From CAZNKU01 sp045654805 (GTDB taxonomy: Bacteria; Bacillota; Clostridia; Monoglobales; Firm-18), in assembly GCA_045654805.1 (NCBI GenBank), contig JAZOOD010000004.1, positions 1 through 39,256 on the forward strand: a DNA stretch of 39,256 nucleotides. The letters are read 5' to 3'. The number at the start of each line of letters is the position of its first letter. Positions within the stretch are counted from its first letter, which is position 1. Of this stretch, positions 33,155 through 39,256 are shown piece after piece. The translations under genes were made by a program, and so were the position numbers. Under the pieces are notes generated by a model. That model was not told the DNA's origin. It saw only the letters and a program-made list of their open reading frames with translations, and made no database searches.

Positions 33155-33183
33155 AATATATCACTTGGAAAAAGTATTGTCAA
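33155..33183 (-). promoter_or_regulatory. Promoter of the yfcE-like gene
   Basis: On the minus strand TTGACA (33183-33178), a 17-base spacer and TATATT (33160-33155). Confidence 0.78.
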
Positions 33184-33232
33184 TAAAAAGTGATAAAAAC
33201 ACTATTCGTAAAAAATGCCCATACAATAATGC

Positions 33233-33261
33233 TTGACAATGGTTGTCGTGTAGTATAAAAT
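33233..33261 (+). promoter_or_regulatory. Promoter of cysK-like gene with internal palindrome
   Basis: TTGACA (33233-33238), a 17-base spacer and TAAAAT (33256-33261). GACAATGGTTGTC (33235-33247) forms a 5+5 bp inverted repeat across the -35 and spacer, a likely operator. The regulator is not identified; a cysteine-metabolism regulator is a guess. Confidence 0.65.
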
Positions 33262-33343
33262 AAAAAGATAGAGAGATTTTTAATCACTTTTTAATAATGT
33301 TTGTAATAAAATGGTATATATCTTATATACCGGAGGTTTAATA

Positions 33344-34267
33344 ATGATTTGCAATAATATTTTAGAAACAATCGGCAACACACCTATGATAAGGTTGTCA
33401 CGTATGGCAGATCCTAATGGTGCTGAAATATTGGTTAAGTTTGAAGGGCTTAATGTAGGCGGGTCCATAAAGACACGAACTGCTTATAATATGATATGTA
33501 AAGCTGAAGAACAGGGTATAATAAATAAAGATACAATAATTGTAGAGCCTACAAGCGGTAATCAGGGTATCGGACTTGCTTTGGTAGGTGCGGTACGCGG
33601 TTATAAGACGAAAATTATTATGCCGGATTCGGTCAGTGAAGAACGCAGAAAGTTAGTGGAGCACTATGGTGCAGAGGTTATACTTATTCACGACGGGGGG
33701 AATATCGGAGCTTGTATTGAGGAATGCTTGCAGACTGCACTTAGGATGCAGGCGGAAGACCCCAATGTGTTTGTACCTCAACAGTTTGAAAATCCGGCTA
33801 ATCCCCAAATTCAAAGGGAACAGACGGGTATGGAGATTTTAAGACAGGTTAACGGCCCTATTCACGGCTTTTGCTCCGGTATAGGTACGGGCGGTACCAT
33901 AACCGGTATAGGTGAAACTTTAAAGGCTGAAAATCCGAATATGGAAATATGGGCTGTAGAGCCTGAGCACGCTGCAATTTTGTCCGGAGGTTCAATAGGT
34001 ACACACCTTCAGATGGGTATAGGCGACGGCCTTATACCTACAATATTGAATCAAAATATTTACAATGATATTTGTATCATAAAGGATGAAGAAGCTATTC
34101 GCACAGCCAAGGAGCTTGCTTCAAAGGAAGGTATTATGTGCGGTATTTCAAGCGGTACAAATGTTGCGGCAGCTATAAAGCTAGCTAAAAAATTAGGTAA
34201 GGGGAAGACGGTTGTTACGGTTTTGCCCGACACTGCAGAAAGATATTTTTCAACACCGCTATTTTAA
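33344..34267 (+). CDS. Cysteine synthase family protein (PLP, fold type II)
   Basis: This 307-residue enzyme starts at ATG 33344 behind CGGAGG. It has the N-terminus ILETIGNTPMIRLSRM, the PLP-lysine segment GGSIKTRTAYNM, the SGNQGIGLA substrate loop and the phosphate cradle GIGTGGTITGIGE. Typical O-acetylserine sulfhydrylases read SVKDR and TSGNTGI; here they read SIKTR and TSGNQGI. The fold and PLP binding are secure. The substrate (O-acetylserine, O-phosphoserine or another beta-substituted amino acid) is less certain. It probably makes cysteine from sulfide. Confidence 0.87.
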   Translation: MICNNILETIGNTPMIRLSRMADPNGAEILVKFEGLNVGGSIKTRTAYNMICKAEEQGIINKDTIIVEPTSGNQGIGLALVGAVRGYKTKIIMPDSVSEERRKLVEHYGAEVILIHDGGNIGACIEECLQTALRMQAEDPNVFVPQQFENPANPQIQREQTGMEILRQVNGPIHGFCSGIGTGGTITGIGETLKAENPNMEIWAVEPEHAAILSGGSIGTHLQMGIGDGLIPTILNQNIYNDICIIKDEEAIRTAKELASKEGIMCGISSGTNVAAAIKLAKKLGKGKTVVTVLPDTAERYFSTPLF

Positions 34268-34312
34268 TAATTGCGGCAGTTAAGATATAAATTTTACACA
34301 GGAGGAAGATTT

Positions 34313-35293
34313 ATGAACAGTAATGTAAGACCTGATACTATGGAACGTATCACAACAAAAGAACTTGCAGATAAATTTATTGACGAACAGGTTGCTGCAG
34401 TTCGCACACAGGTAGGGGATAAGAAGGTTTTGCTGGCTTTGTCAGGCGGTGTTGACAGTTCTGTTGTTGCAGCCTTGTTAATTAAGGCTATCGGCAAGCA
34501 GTTGGTTTGCGTACACGTAAATCACGGGTTGATGCGTAAGGGCGAAAGTGAAGAAGTTATCGAAGTATTCCGCAATCAGTTAGATGCAAACTTAATATAT
34601 ATTGATGCAACTGATCGTTTCCTTGGCAAATTGGACGGCGTTGCAGAGCCTGAAAAGAAGCGTAAAATTATTGGTGGAGAATTTATCGTTGTATTTGATG
34701 AGGAAGCTCGTAAGCTTGATGACATAGATTTCCTTGCACAGGGTACAATTTATCCTGATATTTTGGAAAGTGACGGCGTAAAGGCACATCACAATGTGGG
34801 TGGATTACCTGAAGATATGAAGTTTGAACTTGTTGAGCCTGTAAAATTGCTTTACAAGGACGAGGTTCGTGTTGTTGGTAAGGCTTTGGGATTACCATCT
34901 TCAATGGTAGACCGTCAGCCGTTCCCCGGACCCGGTCTTGGCGTTCGTTGTCTTGGTGCAATTACACGCGACAGACTGGAAGCACTTCGCGAAGCAGATG
35001 CTATCCTTCGTGAAGAATTTGATAAATGCGGCCTTGCGGGTAAGGTTTGGCAGTACTTTATTGCTGTTCCTGACTTTAAAAGCGTAGGAGTAAAGGATGA
35101 CAAGCGTTATGAAGGCTGGCCTGCAATTATCCGTGCAGTAAATACAGTTGATGCTATGACTGCAACAATTGAAGAAATCCCTTACGAAGTTCTTCATAAA
35201 ATAACAGACAGAATCACCCACGAAGTACCGGGCATAAACCGTGTTTTGTTAGACCTAACACCAAAGCCAATTGGTACAATTGAATGGGAATAA
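34313..35293 (+). CDS. guaA: GMP synthase ATP-pyrophosphatase subunit (stand-alone)
   Basis: The protein has 326 residues and starts at ATG 34313 behind AGGAGGAAG. It holds only the C-terminal half of GMP synthase: the ATP-PPase P-loop LALSGGVDSSVVA, HVNHGLMRKGE, IYPDILESDG, QPFPGPGLGVRCLG and the dimerisation end VLLDLTPKPIGTIEWE. It adenylates XMP and aminates it to GMP. Most bacterial GuaA proteins carry the glutamine amidotransferase domain in the same chain (about 510 residues); here it is missing. A separate amidotransferase subunit should be encoded elsewhere, as in archaea. The 3' end is a known integration target. Confidence 0.93.
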   Translation: MNSNVRPDTMERITTKELADKFIDEQVAAVRTQVGDKKVLLALSGGVDSSVVAALLIKAIGKQLVCVHVNHGLMRKGESEEVIEVFRNQLDANLIYIDATDRFLGKLDGVAEPEKKRKIIGGEFIVVFDEEARKLDDIDFLAQGTIYPDILESDGVKAHHNVGGLPEDMKFELVEPVKLLYKDEVRVVGKALGLPSSMVDRQPFPGPGLGVRCLGAITRDRLEALREADAILREEFDKCGLAGKVWQYFIAVPDFKSVGVKDDKRYEGWPAIIRAVNTVDAMTATIEEIPYEVLHKITDRITHEVPGINRVLLDLTPKPIGTIEWE

Positions 35294-35302
35294 AATGAAA
35301 AA

Positions 35303-35345
35303 TCCCCGAAAGCCTTGAAATATCAGGGTTTTCGGGGTTTCTTTT
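35303..35345 (+). terminator. Terminator of guaA
   Basis: CCCCGAAA and TTTCGGGG arms pair, extended by GCC/GG(G)T pairs, and are followed by TTTCTTTTT. It is a strong intrinsic terminator 10 bases after the guaA stop. Confidence 0.85.
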
Positions 35346-35349
35346 TGCC

Positions 35350-35371
35350 TTTTGAGTACATTTTGAGTACA
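35350..35371. repeat. Tandem TTTTGAGTACA repeats, putative integrase arm sites
   Basis: Two adjacent exact copies of TTTTGAGTACA (35350-35360 and 35361-35371). Short direct repeats at an element end next to a tyrosine integrase gene are usual for arm-type binding sites. They lie just after the guaA terminator. Confidence 0.5.
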
Positions 35372-35379
35372 ATTTTTAA

Positions 35380-35637
35380 TTATTCTTGGGATGAAGGTTT
35401 GTAATAGTCAACAAATGCTTTTGCATCACTTGGTTTTAAATCCCAGTGTTTCACTATCATATTATTGATGGTTTCTTCAGGAACGCCTGCCTCAAACATA
35501 GCAGTGATCGCATTTTTAATTCCGATTTCTTTTTCAATTAATACCTGATTTTCAATTCCTTGCCTAACGCCTTCTCTAGCACCATCTAAAAGTTCTAAAC
35601 CTATCCATTTTAACGTGTCAGCCGTTTTTTGTTTCAT
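35380..35637 (-). CDS. Small conserved mobile-element protein, unknown function
   Basis: This 85-residue, mostly helical, soluble protein starts MKQKTADTLKWIGLELLDG and ends in DAKAFVDYYKP. It has no signal, membrane helix or catalytic motif. It lies between the putative attachment end and the repressor-like gene, 36 bases after the latter on the same strand. Probably an accessory gene of the element. Confidence 0.55.
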   Translation of the reverse strand: MKQKTADTLKWIGLELLDGAREGVRQGIENQVLIEKEIGIKNAITAMFEAGVPEETINNMIVKHWDLKPSDAKAFVDYYKPSSQE

Positions 35638-35673
35638 AATATTAACTCCTATATTTATTTTTGACTTTTAACC

Positions 35674-36264
35674 TTAGTTAAGCAAAGTGTTTGAATGCTG
35701 AAGTTCAAGCTCAACAACTTCTTTTTGCTCTTTCAATTCCTCTAAAATATTAATAAGCTCTTTATCAGATGTGTCGCAGATTTCTGCGGCACATTTTTCG
35801 TATTTGTGGTTAATTCTTTCCCACTTTAAAATATCACTTAATATGTTCTCATTCTTTAAGTAATACAAAAGGGTGTTGGCAGATAAGTCGGTTTTGTCTG
35901 TCTTTGCATCAAAGAAATTTGTTATGAACGGGTTTATAACAAAGCTAACGGTATCTGCATTTATCATACCGCTTTCTTCTCTTTCACCGTTTATGGATGC
36001 GATTTTAGTTTTAATGAGCATAATCATCAATCCCATAAAATCGCCTACGGTCTCAAGTCTTATATTATTTTCAAAACCTGCAAGCGCAAACGAGCTTACA
36101 CCGAGAGCTTCTGCAAGTCTATCTATTTGCGCTGCTTGAGGAATCATTTTGTTTGTTTCATATTTTCTTATGGAAACCGGATGTATGCCTGAAAGTTCAG
36201 CAAGCTTTGCTTGGGTAATACCTATACGGCTTCTGAAATACTTAATTTTTTCGCCTATTGTCAT
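35674..36264 (-). CDS. XRE-family repressor of the integrative element
   Basis: This 196-residue protein has an N-terminal HTH_3 domain (about 6-60: IKYFRSRIGITQAKLAELSG, then SIRKYETNKMIPQ) and a helical C-terminal part probably used for dimerisation; residues 165-190 are coiled-coil-like (KELINILEELKEQKEVVELEL). It is divergent from the xis-int genes across a region with repeated TGTAGCG sites, so it likely represses both itself and the excision genes. It lacks an autocleavage peptidase domain, so relief of repression is not LexA-like. Confidence 0.8.
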   Translation of the reverse strand: MTIGEKIKYFRSRIGITQAKLAELSGIHPVSIRKYETNKMIPQAAQIDRLAEALGVSSFALAGFENNIRLETVGDFMGLMIMLIKTKIASINGEREESGMINADTVSFVINPFITNFFDAKTDKTDLSANTLLYYLKNENILSDILKWERINHKYEKCAAEICDTSDKELINILEELKEQKEVVELELQHSNTLLN

Positions 36265-36289
36265 AGCATTTCTGCTCCTTTCATAGTTT

Positions 36290-36305
36290 GCTCGCTACAA
36301 TTATA
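36290..36305 (-). promoter_or_regulatory. Repressor promoter -10 with TGTAGCG site
   Basis: On the minus strand a perfect TATAAT (36305-36300) is followed directly by TGTAGCGAGC (36299-36290). The -35 at 17 bases is weak (TGGATT). The TGTAGCG half-site is shared with the opposite promoter, which supports autorepression. Confidence 0.55.
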
Positions 36306-36383
36306 ACACACAAAAATAAAAAAATCCATACTTTTTTGAAAAAATGTTAAATATGAACATTTTGTGAAAATTCAAATTTACTC

Positions 36384-36412
36384 TTGACAAGATGTAGCGA
36401 ATGAGCTACAAT
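36384..36412 (+). promoter_or_regulatory. Promoter of xis-int
   Basis: TTGACA (36384-36389), a 17-base spacer and TACAAT (36407-36412), nearly full consensus. Its spacer and -10 are covered by the TGTAGC palindrome, so it should be strong when the repressor is absent. Confidence 0.82.
36393..36410. promoter_or_regulatory. Operator inside the xis-int promoter
   Basis: TGTAGC and GCTACA arms flank a 6-base centre (GAATGA), lying between and over the -35/-10. A related site with GTAG and CTAC arms follows at 36422-36437. Confidence 0.7.
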
Positions 36413-36421
36413 ATAATCAAA

Positions 36422-36437
36422 GTAGCGACAACACTAC
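36422..36437. promoter_or_regulatory. Second operator downstream of the xis-int promoter
   Basis: GTAGCGACAACACTAC, with GTAG/CTAC arms and the GTAGCGA half-site shared with the other two positions. It lies at about +3 to +18 of the predicted transcript. Confidence 0.5.
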
Positions 36438-36462
36438 AAAACATATGGAAGGAGGATGGCTA

Positions 36463-36654
36463 ATGAGTGTTCAGAACAAAACCTACATTACTGCAACAGA
36501 ATTAGCGGAAATGCTCGGAATATCCAAAGGGCACGCTTATAAAATCATAAGAGGTCTGAACAACGAGCTTAAAAAAGATGGATATATTGTTTTTTCGGGA
36601 AAAGTACCCAAAGACTATTTTAATAAGCGCTGTTACGGCTACGGCGTACAATGA
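36463..36654 (+). CDS. Excisionase-like helix-turn-helix protein
   Basis: This 63-residue protein starts at ATG 36463, 7 bases after GGAGG. It carries a winged-helix/MerR-type HTH: TATELAEMLGISKGHAYKIIRGLNNEL, then the wing GYIVFSGKVPKDYFNKR. Proteins of this size and place, just ahead of a tyrosine integrase, act as recombination directionality factors or activators of excision. ATG 36445 is in frame but lies ahead of the ribosome site. It lies 14 bases ahead of int. Confidence 0.75.
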   Translation: MSVQNKTYITATELAEMLGISKGHAYKIIRGLNNELKKDGYIVFSGKVPKDYFNKRCYGYGVQ

Positions 36655-36668
36655 GGAGGTAGTAAGCT

Positions 36669-37763
36669 ATGAAGGCTGAAAAAGACAAGAATACCGGGAA
36701 ATGGCTCATTCAATTCCGATATACAAATTGGCAGGGTGAGCGAAAGAAAACAACAAAACGAGGCTTCAATACAAAAAGAGAGGCAGAAGAATGGGTGAGA
36801 AACATTCTGATGTCGCAGCAAGCGGATTTTAATATGAACTTTGAAGAGTTTGTAAAAATCTACAGAGCTGATGTAAGCAACAGAATCAGATCATCTACAT
36901 CGGAAACCAAAGACAATATTATTGATAAGAAAATCTTACCGTACTTCGGTAAGAAGAGTGTAAACAGTATAACGGCTGCTGATATCCGAAATTGGCAAAA
37001 TACTATGATGTCGCTACGCAAAAAGGACGGCAAGCCTTATTCTGAAACATATCTACACACTATCAATAATCAGCTTACGGCAATATTTAATTATGCTGTT
37101 AAATTCTATGACCTTGCCAACAATCCTTGCAGAAAAGCAGGAAGTATGGGAAGAAAGCAGGCTGACGAAATGCGATTCCTGACGGTTGATGAGTTTTCAA
37201 GATTTATTGATGGTGTTATGGATAAGCAGAAATCCTATGTTACATTTATGACCTTGTTTTGGACGGGGATGCGATTGGGTGAAATGCTTGCTTTAACACC
37301 TGCGGATGTCGATTTCGAAAACAAAACCATACGAATTGACAAATCCTATGACACAAAGCATAAGTCAAATGGTCCTACAAAGACCTACACTTCAACAAGG
37401 ACAATAACGGCTCCGGAATTTCTTCTTGCAGACATCAAGGATTATATGAATTCCGTTTATGGCTTGAAGAAAAACGACAGATTGTTTGGTGTAACAAAAT
37501 ACTATATGGAGCACGAGAAGGAACGGGCTTTAAAGAACAGCGGGATTCCTCATATTAGAATACACGATTTGAGACATTCTCATTGTGCATTGCTTTTCGA
37601 AATGGGAATACCACCGCTTGAAGTGAAGGAAAGATTAGGGCATAAGAACATTGAAACAACGCTCAATGTATATGCTCATGTCTATCCGGGTAAGCAGAGG
37701 GTTCTTTCAGACAAGCTTGATAAAGTGTATAAGGAGGGGTTACAAAGTGGCAAGGAAGAATGA
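36669..37763 (+). CDS. int: Tyrosine-type integrase
   Basis: This 364-residue recombinase has three parts. The N-terminal arm-binding domain (about 5-45) runs from KDKNTGKWLIQFRYTNWQGE to GFNTKREAEEW. A SAM-like core-binding domain covers about 55-160. In the catalytic domain, Arg is in TGMRLGEMLAL, HxxR in HDLRHSH, the second His in LGHKNIETTLNVY and the nucleophile Tyr in that last segment or the following YAHV. All key residues appear present, so it should be active. It reads away from guaA, into the element. Its end overlaps the MobC-like gene by 17 bases. Confidence 0.95.
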   Translation: MKAEKDKNTGKWLIQFRYTNWQGERKKTTKRGFNTKREAEEWVRNILMSQQADFNMNFEEFVKIYRADVSNRIRSSTSETKDNIIDKKILPYFGKKSVNSITAADIRNWQNTMMSLRKKDGKPYSETYLHTINNQLTAIFNYAVKFYDLANNPCRKAGSMGRKQADEMRFLTVDEFSRFIDGVMDKQKSYVTFMTLFWTGMRLGEMLALTPADVDFENKTIRIDKSYDTKHKSNGPTKTYTSTRTITAPEFLLADIKDYMNSVYGLKKNDRLFGVTKYYMEHEKERALKNSGIPHIRIHDLRHSHCALLFEMGIPPLEVKERLGHKNIETTLNVYAHVYPGKQRVLSDKLDKVYKEGLQSGKEE

Positions 37764-38094
37764 AAACAGAGTTCGCAGTAAAACAGTAAGTTTTTATGTA
37801 ACACCGTTGGAGCACACGGAGCTGTTGGCAAGAATTAAGGTGTCGGGAATGCCAAAGGGAGAGTATTTTATACAATCCTTATTGCATCAAAAAATTGAAA
37901 TTTATGTCGGCAAATACCAAAGTGATCGCTTGGCACTTGAACTTAAAAAGCTGAGAGAAACACTTGAAACTGTAACCGATATTGATGATATCGCCGATAC
38001 AATTATTGAATGCCACGCTCTGCTGAACCAATTACAAGAGGTTACGGCTGATAATGCAAAGTTATCAGCCGATGACTTCAGAACAATAACTTGA
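37747..38094 (+). CDS. MobC-like mobilisation protein
   Basis: This 115-residue protein starts at GTG 37747, behind AAGGAGG 9 bases upstream. Its basic N-terminus (ARKNENRVRSK) leads into a ribbon-helix-helix-like segment TVSFYVTPLEHTELLARIKVSGMPKGEYFIQ, as in MobC relaxosome accessory proteins. These help the relaxase open DNA at oriT. A relaxase is not in the window and may follow to the right. A general RHH regulator is the alternative. Confidence 0.65.
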   Translation: MARKNENRVRSKTVSFYVTPLEHTELLARIKVSGMPKGEYFIQSLLHQKIEIYVGKYQSDRLALELKKLRETLETVTDIDDIADTIIECHALLNQLQEVTADNAKLSADDFRTIT

Positions 38095-38113
38095 ACGAAG
38101 GAGGTGGTTTTAT

Positions 38114-38470
38114 GTGAGAGGGAATTTCTTCAAAATGGATAATGATATTTTCAAATGTGGGTTAGATGCTTACGAATTTATGGTTTATTCATACCTTGTG
38201 ATGAAAGCAGACAGAGATAAAATGACCTGCTATCCGACAGTAAGTAAAATTGCTGTGGATTGCGGCATCAGTAAATCTCAGGTACATAAGGTTACAGCTT
38301 CGTTAGAAGAGAAAGGCTTAATTACAAAGAAAATGCGATACAAGGACACCATAAACGGTAAAAAACATCAGACAAGTAGCCTCTATCATATAGAGCCACT
38401 GCCTACACAATATGGAGGGAGTGGCTCCGTATTAAATACCCACTCACTCTCCGATATAGAGGGGAAATAA
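38114..38470 (+). CDS. HTH protein, replication-initiator-like N-terminus
   Basis: This 118-residue protein starts at GTG 38114 behind AAGGAGG; the overlapping ATG at 38112 runs straight into TGA. The middle is a winged HTH: YPTVSKIAVDCGISKSQVHKVTASLEEKGLITKKMRY. The start (FFKMDNDIFKCGLDAYEFMVYSYL) is typical of HTH_36 proteins in conjugative elements and plasmids, often found with replication or transfer functions. It has no catalytic domain. Confidence 0.7.
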   Translation: MRGNFFKMDNDIFKCGLDAYEFMVYSYLVMKADRDKMTCYPTVSKIAVDCGISKSQVHKVTASLEEKGLITKKMRYKDTINGKKHQTSSLYHIEPLPTQYGGSGSVLNTHSLSDIEGK

Positions 38471-38533
38471 ATAAACAAGAATTATATATCAATATTCATT
38501 TATCAAAAACCACTACAACAAGAAGGTGAGGTC

Positions 38534-38887
38534 GTGGATTATAAAACGACACAATTTAACTATTATCTCGATGAATGTTATTTTCATCCCGAACGAGATA
38601 AGGAATTTTCTTCTGAAACCGAAAAGAATTTAGCAAGAAAGGCTATGGAGCTACTTTGGAATAAGGAAAGTATTAAAGTAAATGACATTACATATTCCAA
38701 CGAGGAAATAAGACAGAAGCTACAAGATGAAATGATGCCGGAAATTTTGGACAGAGCCGTAGAGGTTTACCGAGATGCAAAAGGCGTTAAATCAGAAACG
38801 GCATATCTTGCAGGCTGTATTTTCAGAACTCTCATAGACTACGATGCGTATATAGAACGGTTATTCAGACAGACATTCAGAGGGTAA
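38534..38887 (+). CDS. Conserved conjugative-element protein, unknown function
   Basis: This 117-residue protein starts at GTG 38534 behind AAGGTGAGG. It is helical and acidic, beginning MDYKTTQFNYYLDECYFHP and ending IDYDAYIERLFRQTF. I recognise this layout from Firmicute integrative elements, next to HTH and TnpV genes, but I do not know a function. It has no membrane helix or signal. Confidence 0.6.
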   Translation: MDYKTTQFNYYLDECYFHPERDKEFSSETEKNLARKAMELLWNKESIKVNDITYSNEEIRQKLQDEMMPEILDRAVEVYRDAKGVKSETAYLAGCIFRTLIDYDAYIERLFRQTFRG

Positions 38888-38913
38888 GTAAAGAGAATTC
38901 TACTAATCATTTT

Positions 38914-38937
38914 CACGGAGCCGTACACGGCTCTGTG
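38914..38937 (+). other. Hairpin ahead of the TnpV-like gene
   Basis: CACGGAGCCG and CGGCTCTGTG pair over 10 bp (one wobble) around a TACA loop. GGAGGTGG follows instead of a T run, so it is not a standard terminator. It may control the downstream gene. Confidence 0.4.
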
Positions 38938-38984
38938 GAGGTGGTTAGAGAAAATAAATGATAATTTTAAGGAGGAATCTACCA

Positions 38985-39256
38985 ATGAAAGAAAGATTTA
39001 TGGAAAACGGAATTGAGTATGTAAGATGCGGAAATTATTACATACCAAACTTGACGGTGCCGGAGTGTAAGCACGAAATCGGCAAGTATGGAAGGTTAAG
39101 AAGAAAGTATTTGAAATCCAATAAGCATTGTCAGTATAGTACACTTCTGATGACCGGAAAACTGCTTGAGCATCTGCACGAAGTTGATGTTCGAGCACAA
39201 GAAATCTTAGAAAGATTCATCAAGGAAGCAGAGCAAAATGCTCCCGATAAAGCTAC
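38985..39256 (+). CDS. TnpV-like transposon-encoded protein, partial
   Basis: The frame starts at ATG 38985 behind AAGGAGG and runs off the right edge after 90 residues. MENGIEYVRCGNYYIPNLTVPE, then IGKYGRLRRKYLKSNKHCQYSTLLMTGKLLEHLHEVD, fit the TnpV family (PF14198) found on Tn4451-type and other Firmicute elements. Its role is unknown and it is not a transposase. An in-frame ATG at 38958 lies ahead of the ribosome site and was not chosen. Confidence 0.8.
   Translation, partial: MKERFMENGIEYVRCGNYYIPNLTVPECKHEIGKYGRLRRKYLKSNKHCQYSTLLMTGKLLEHLHEVDVRAQEILERFIKEAEQNAPDKA

Noticed and set aside
1..39256. CRISPR array, tRNA or rRNA genes
   Set aside because: I saw no regularly spaced repeats, no tRNA-like cloverleaf with a CCA-type end, and no rRNA-like conserved sequence.

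Overview
The window reads as a chromosomal segment from a low-GC, spore-forming member of the Clostridia, most likely an anaerobic gut-type organism. The reasons are AT-rich codon use, AGGAGG-type ribosome sites, an alpha/beta-type small acid-soluble spore protein, a Clostridia-style feoA-feoB plus Cys-rich FeoB-partner locus, an OPT-PqqD pair, and an integrative element of the type common in Firmicutes. I cannot name the genus.

Layout. (1) 1-140: the 5' end of an IS3-like element on the minus strand, running off the left edge. (2) 161-2740: ferrous iron uptake operon feoA-feoB-FeoB-associated protein on the minus strand, with three GTTAG/CTAAC palindromes that look like operators for a DtxR/IdeR/MntR-type metal repressor. 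(3) 2816-21345: an 18 kb surface polysaccharide locus on the plus strand, from a consensus promoter (2816-2844) to a strong terminator (21307-21345). It holds a PglD-like acetyltransferase, an initiating sugar-phosphate transferase, an SDR enzyme, four GT4 glycosyltransferases, a TupA-like ATP-grasp enzyme, a Wzy-type polymerase, a Wzx-type flippase, acyltransferases, a VanZ-like protein and a family-5 nucleotidyltransferase. Inside it sits what looks like a complete uronic acid salvage route: a kinase resembling plant galacturonokinase, a sugar-1-phosphate nucleotidyltransferase and a UDP-glucuronate 4-epimerase. An SSS transporter with its own 28-residue microprotein lies in the same locus. 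(4) 21344-24577: three orphan phage-tail-like genes. The two large ones have near-identical promoters with the same perfect 12-bp palindrome just after the predicted transcription start. (5) 24660-27541, minus strand: SASP, a tandem-OB single-strand DNA binding protein, MTA/SAH nucleosidase and YchF. (6) 27546-31534, plus strand: a zinc-ribbon protein, an aminotransferase-fold protein lacking the PLP lysine, an OPT transporter and a PqqD-like protein. (7) 31538-33110: a small membrane-anchored protein, an HTH protein and a YfcE-like phosphodiesterase. (8) 33233-35345: a cysteine synthase variant and the stand-alone ATP-pyrophosphatase subunit of GMP synthase. (9) 35350 to the right edge: the end of an integrative element next to the 3' end of guaA, with tandem repeats, a divergent repressor/excisionase control region, tyrosine integrase, MobC-like, HTH, conserved mobile-element and TnpV-like genes.

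How the parts work together. In region 3 the proposed scheme is that a uronate such as galacturonate is taken up or salvaged, phosphorylated at C1, activated to UDP-GalA and interconverted with UDP-GlcA. The GT4 enzymes would then build it into a lipid-linked repeat unit, which the flippase and polymerase export and polymerise. Acyltransferases and the TupA-like ATP-grasp enzyme may decorate the uronate residues. The enzyme families are read from sequence; the exact sugar and the order of steps are inference. No gap without a gene exceeds 300 bases.
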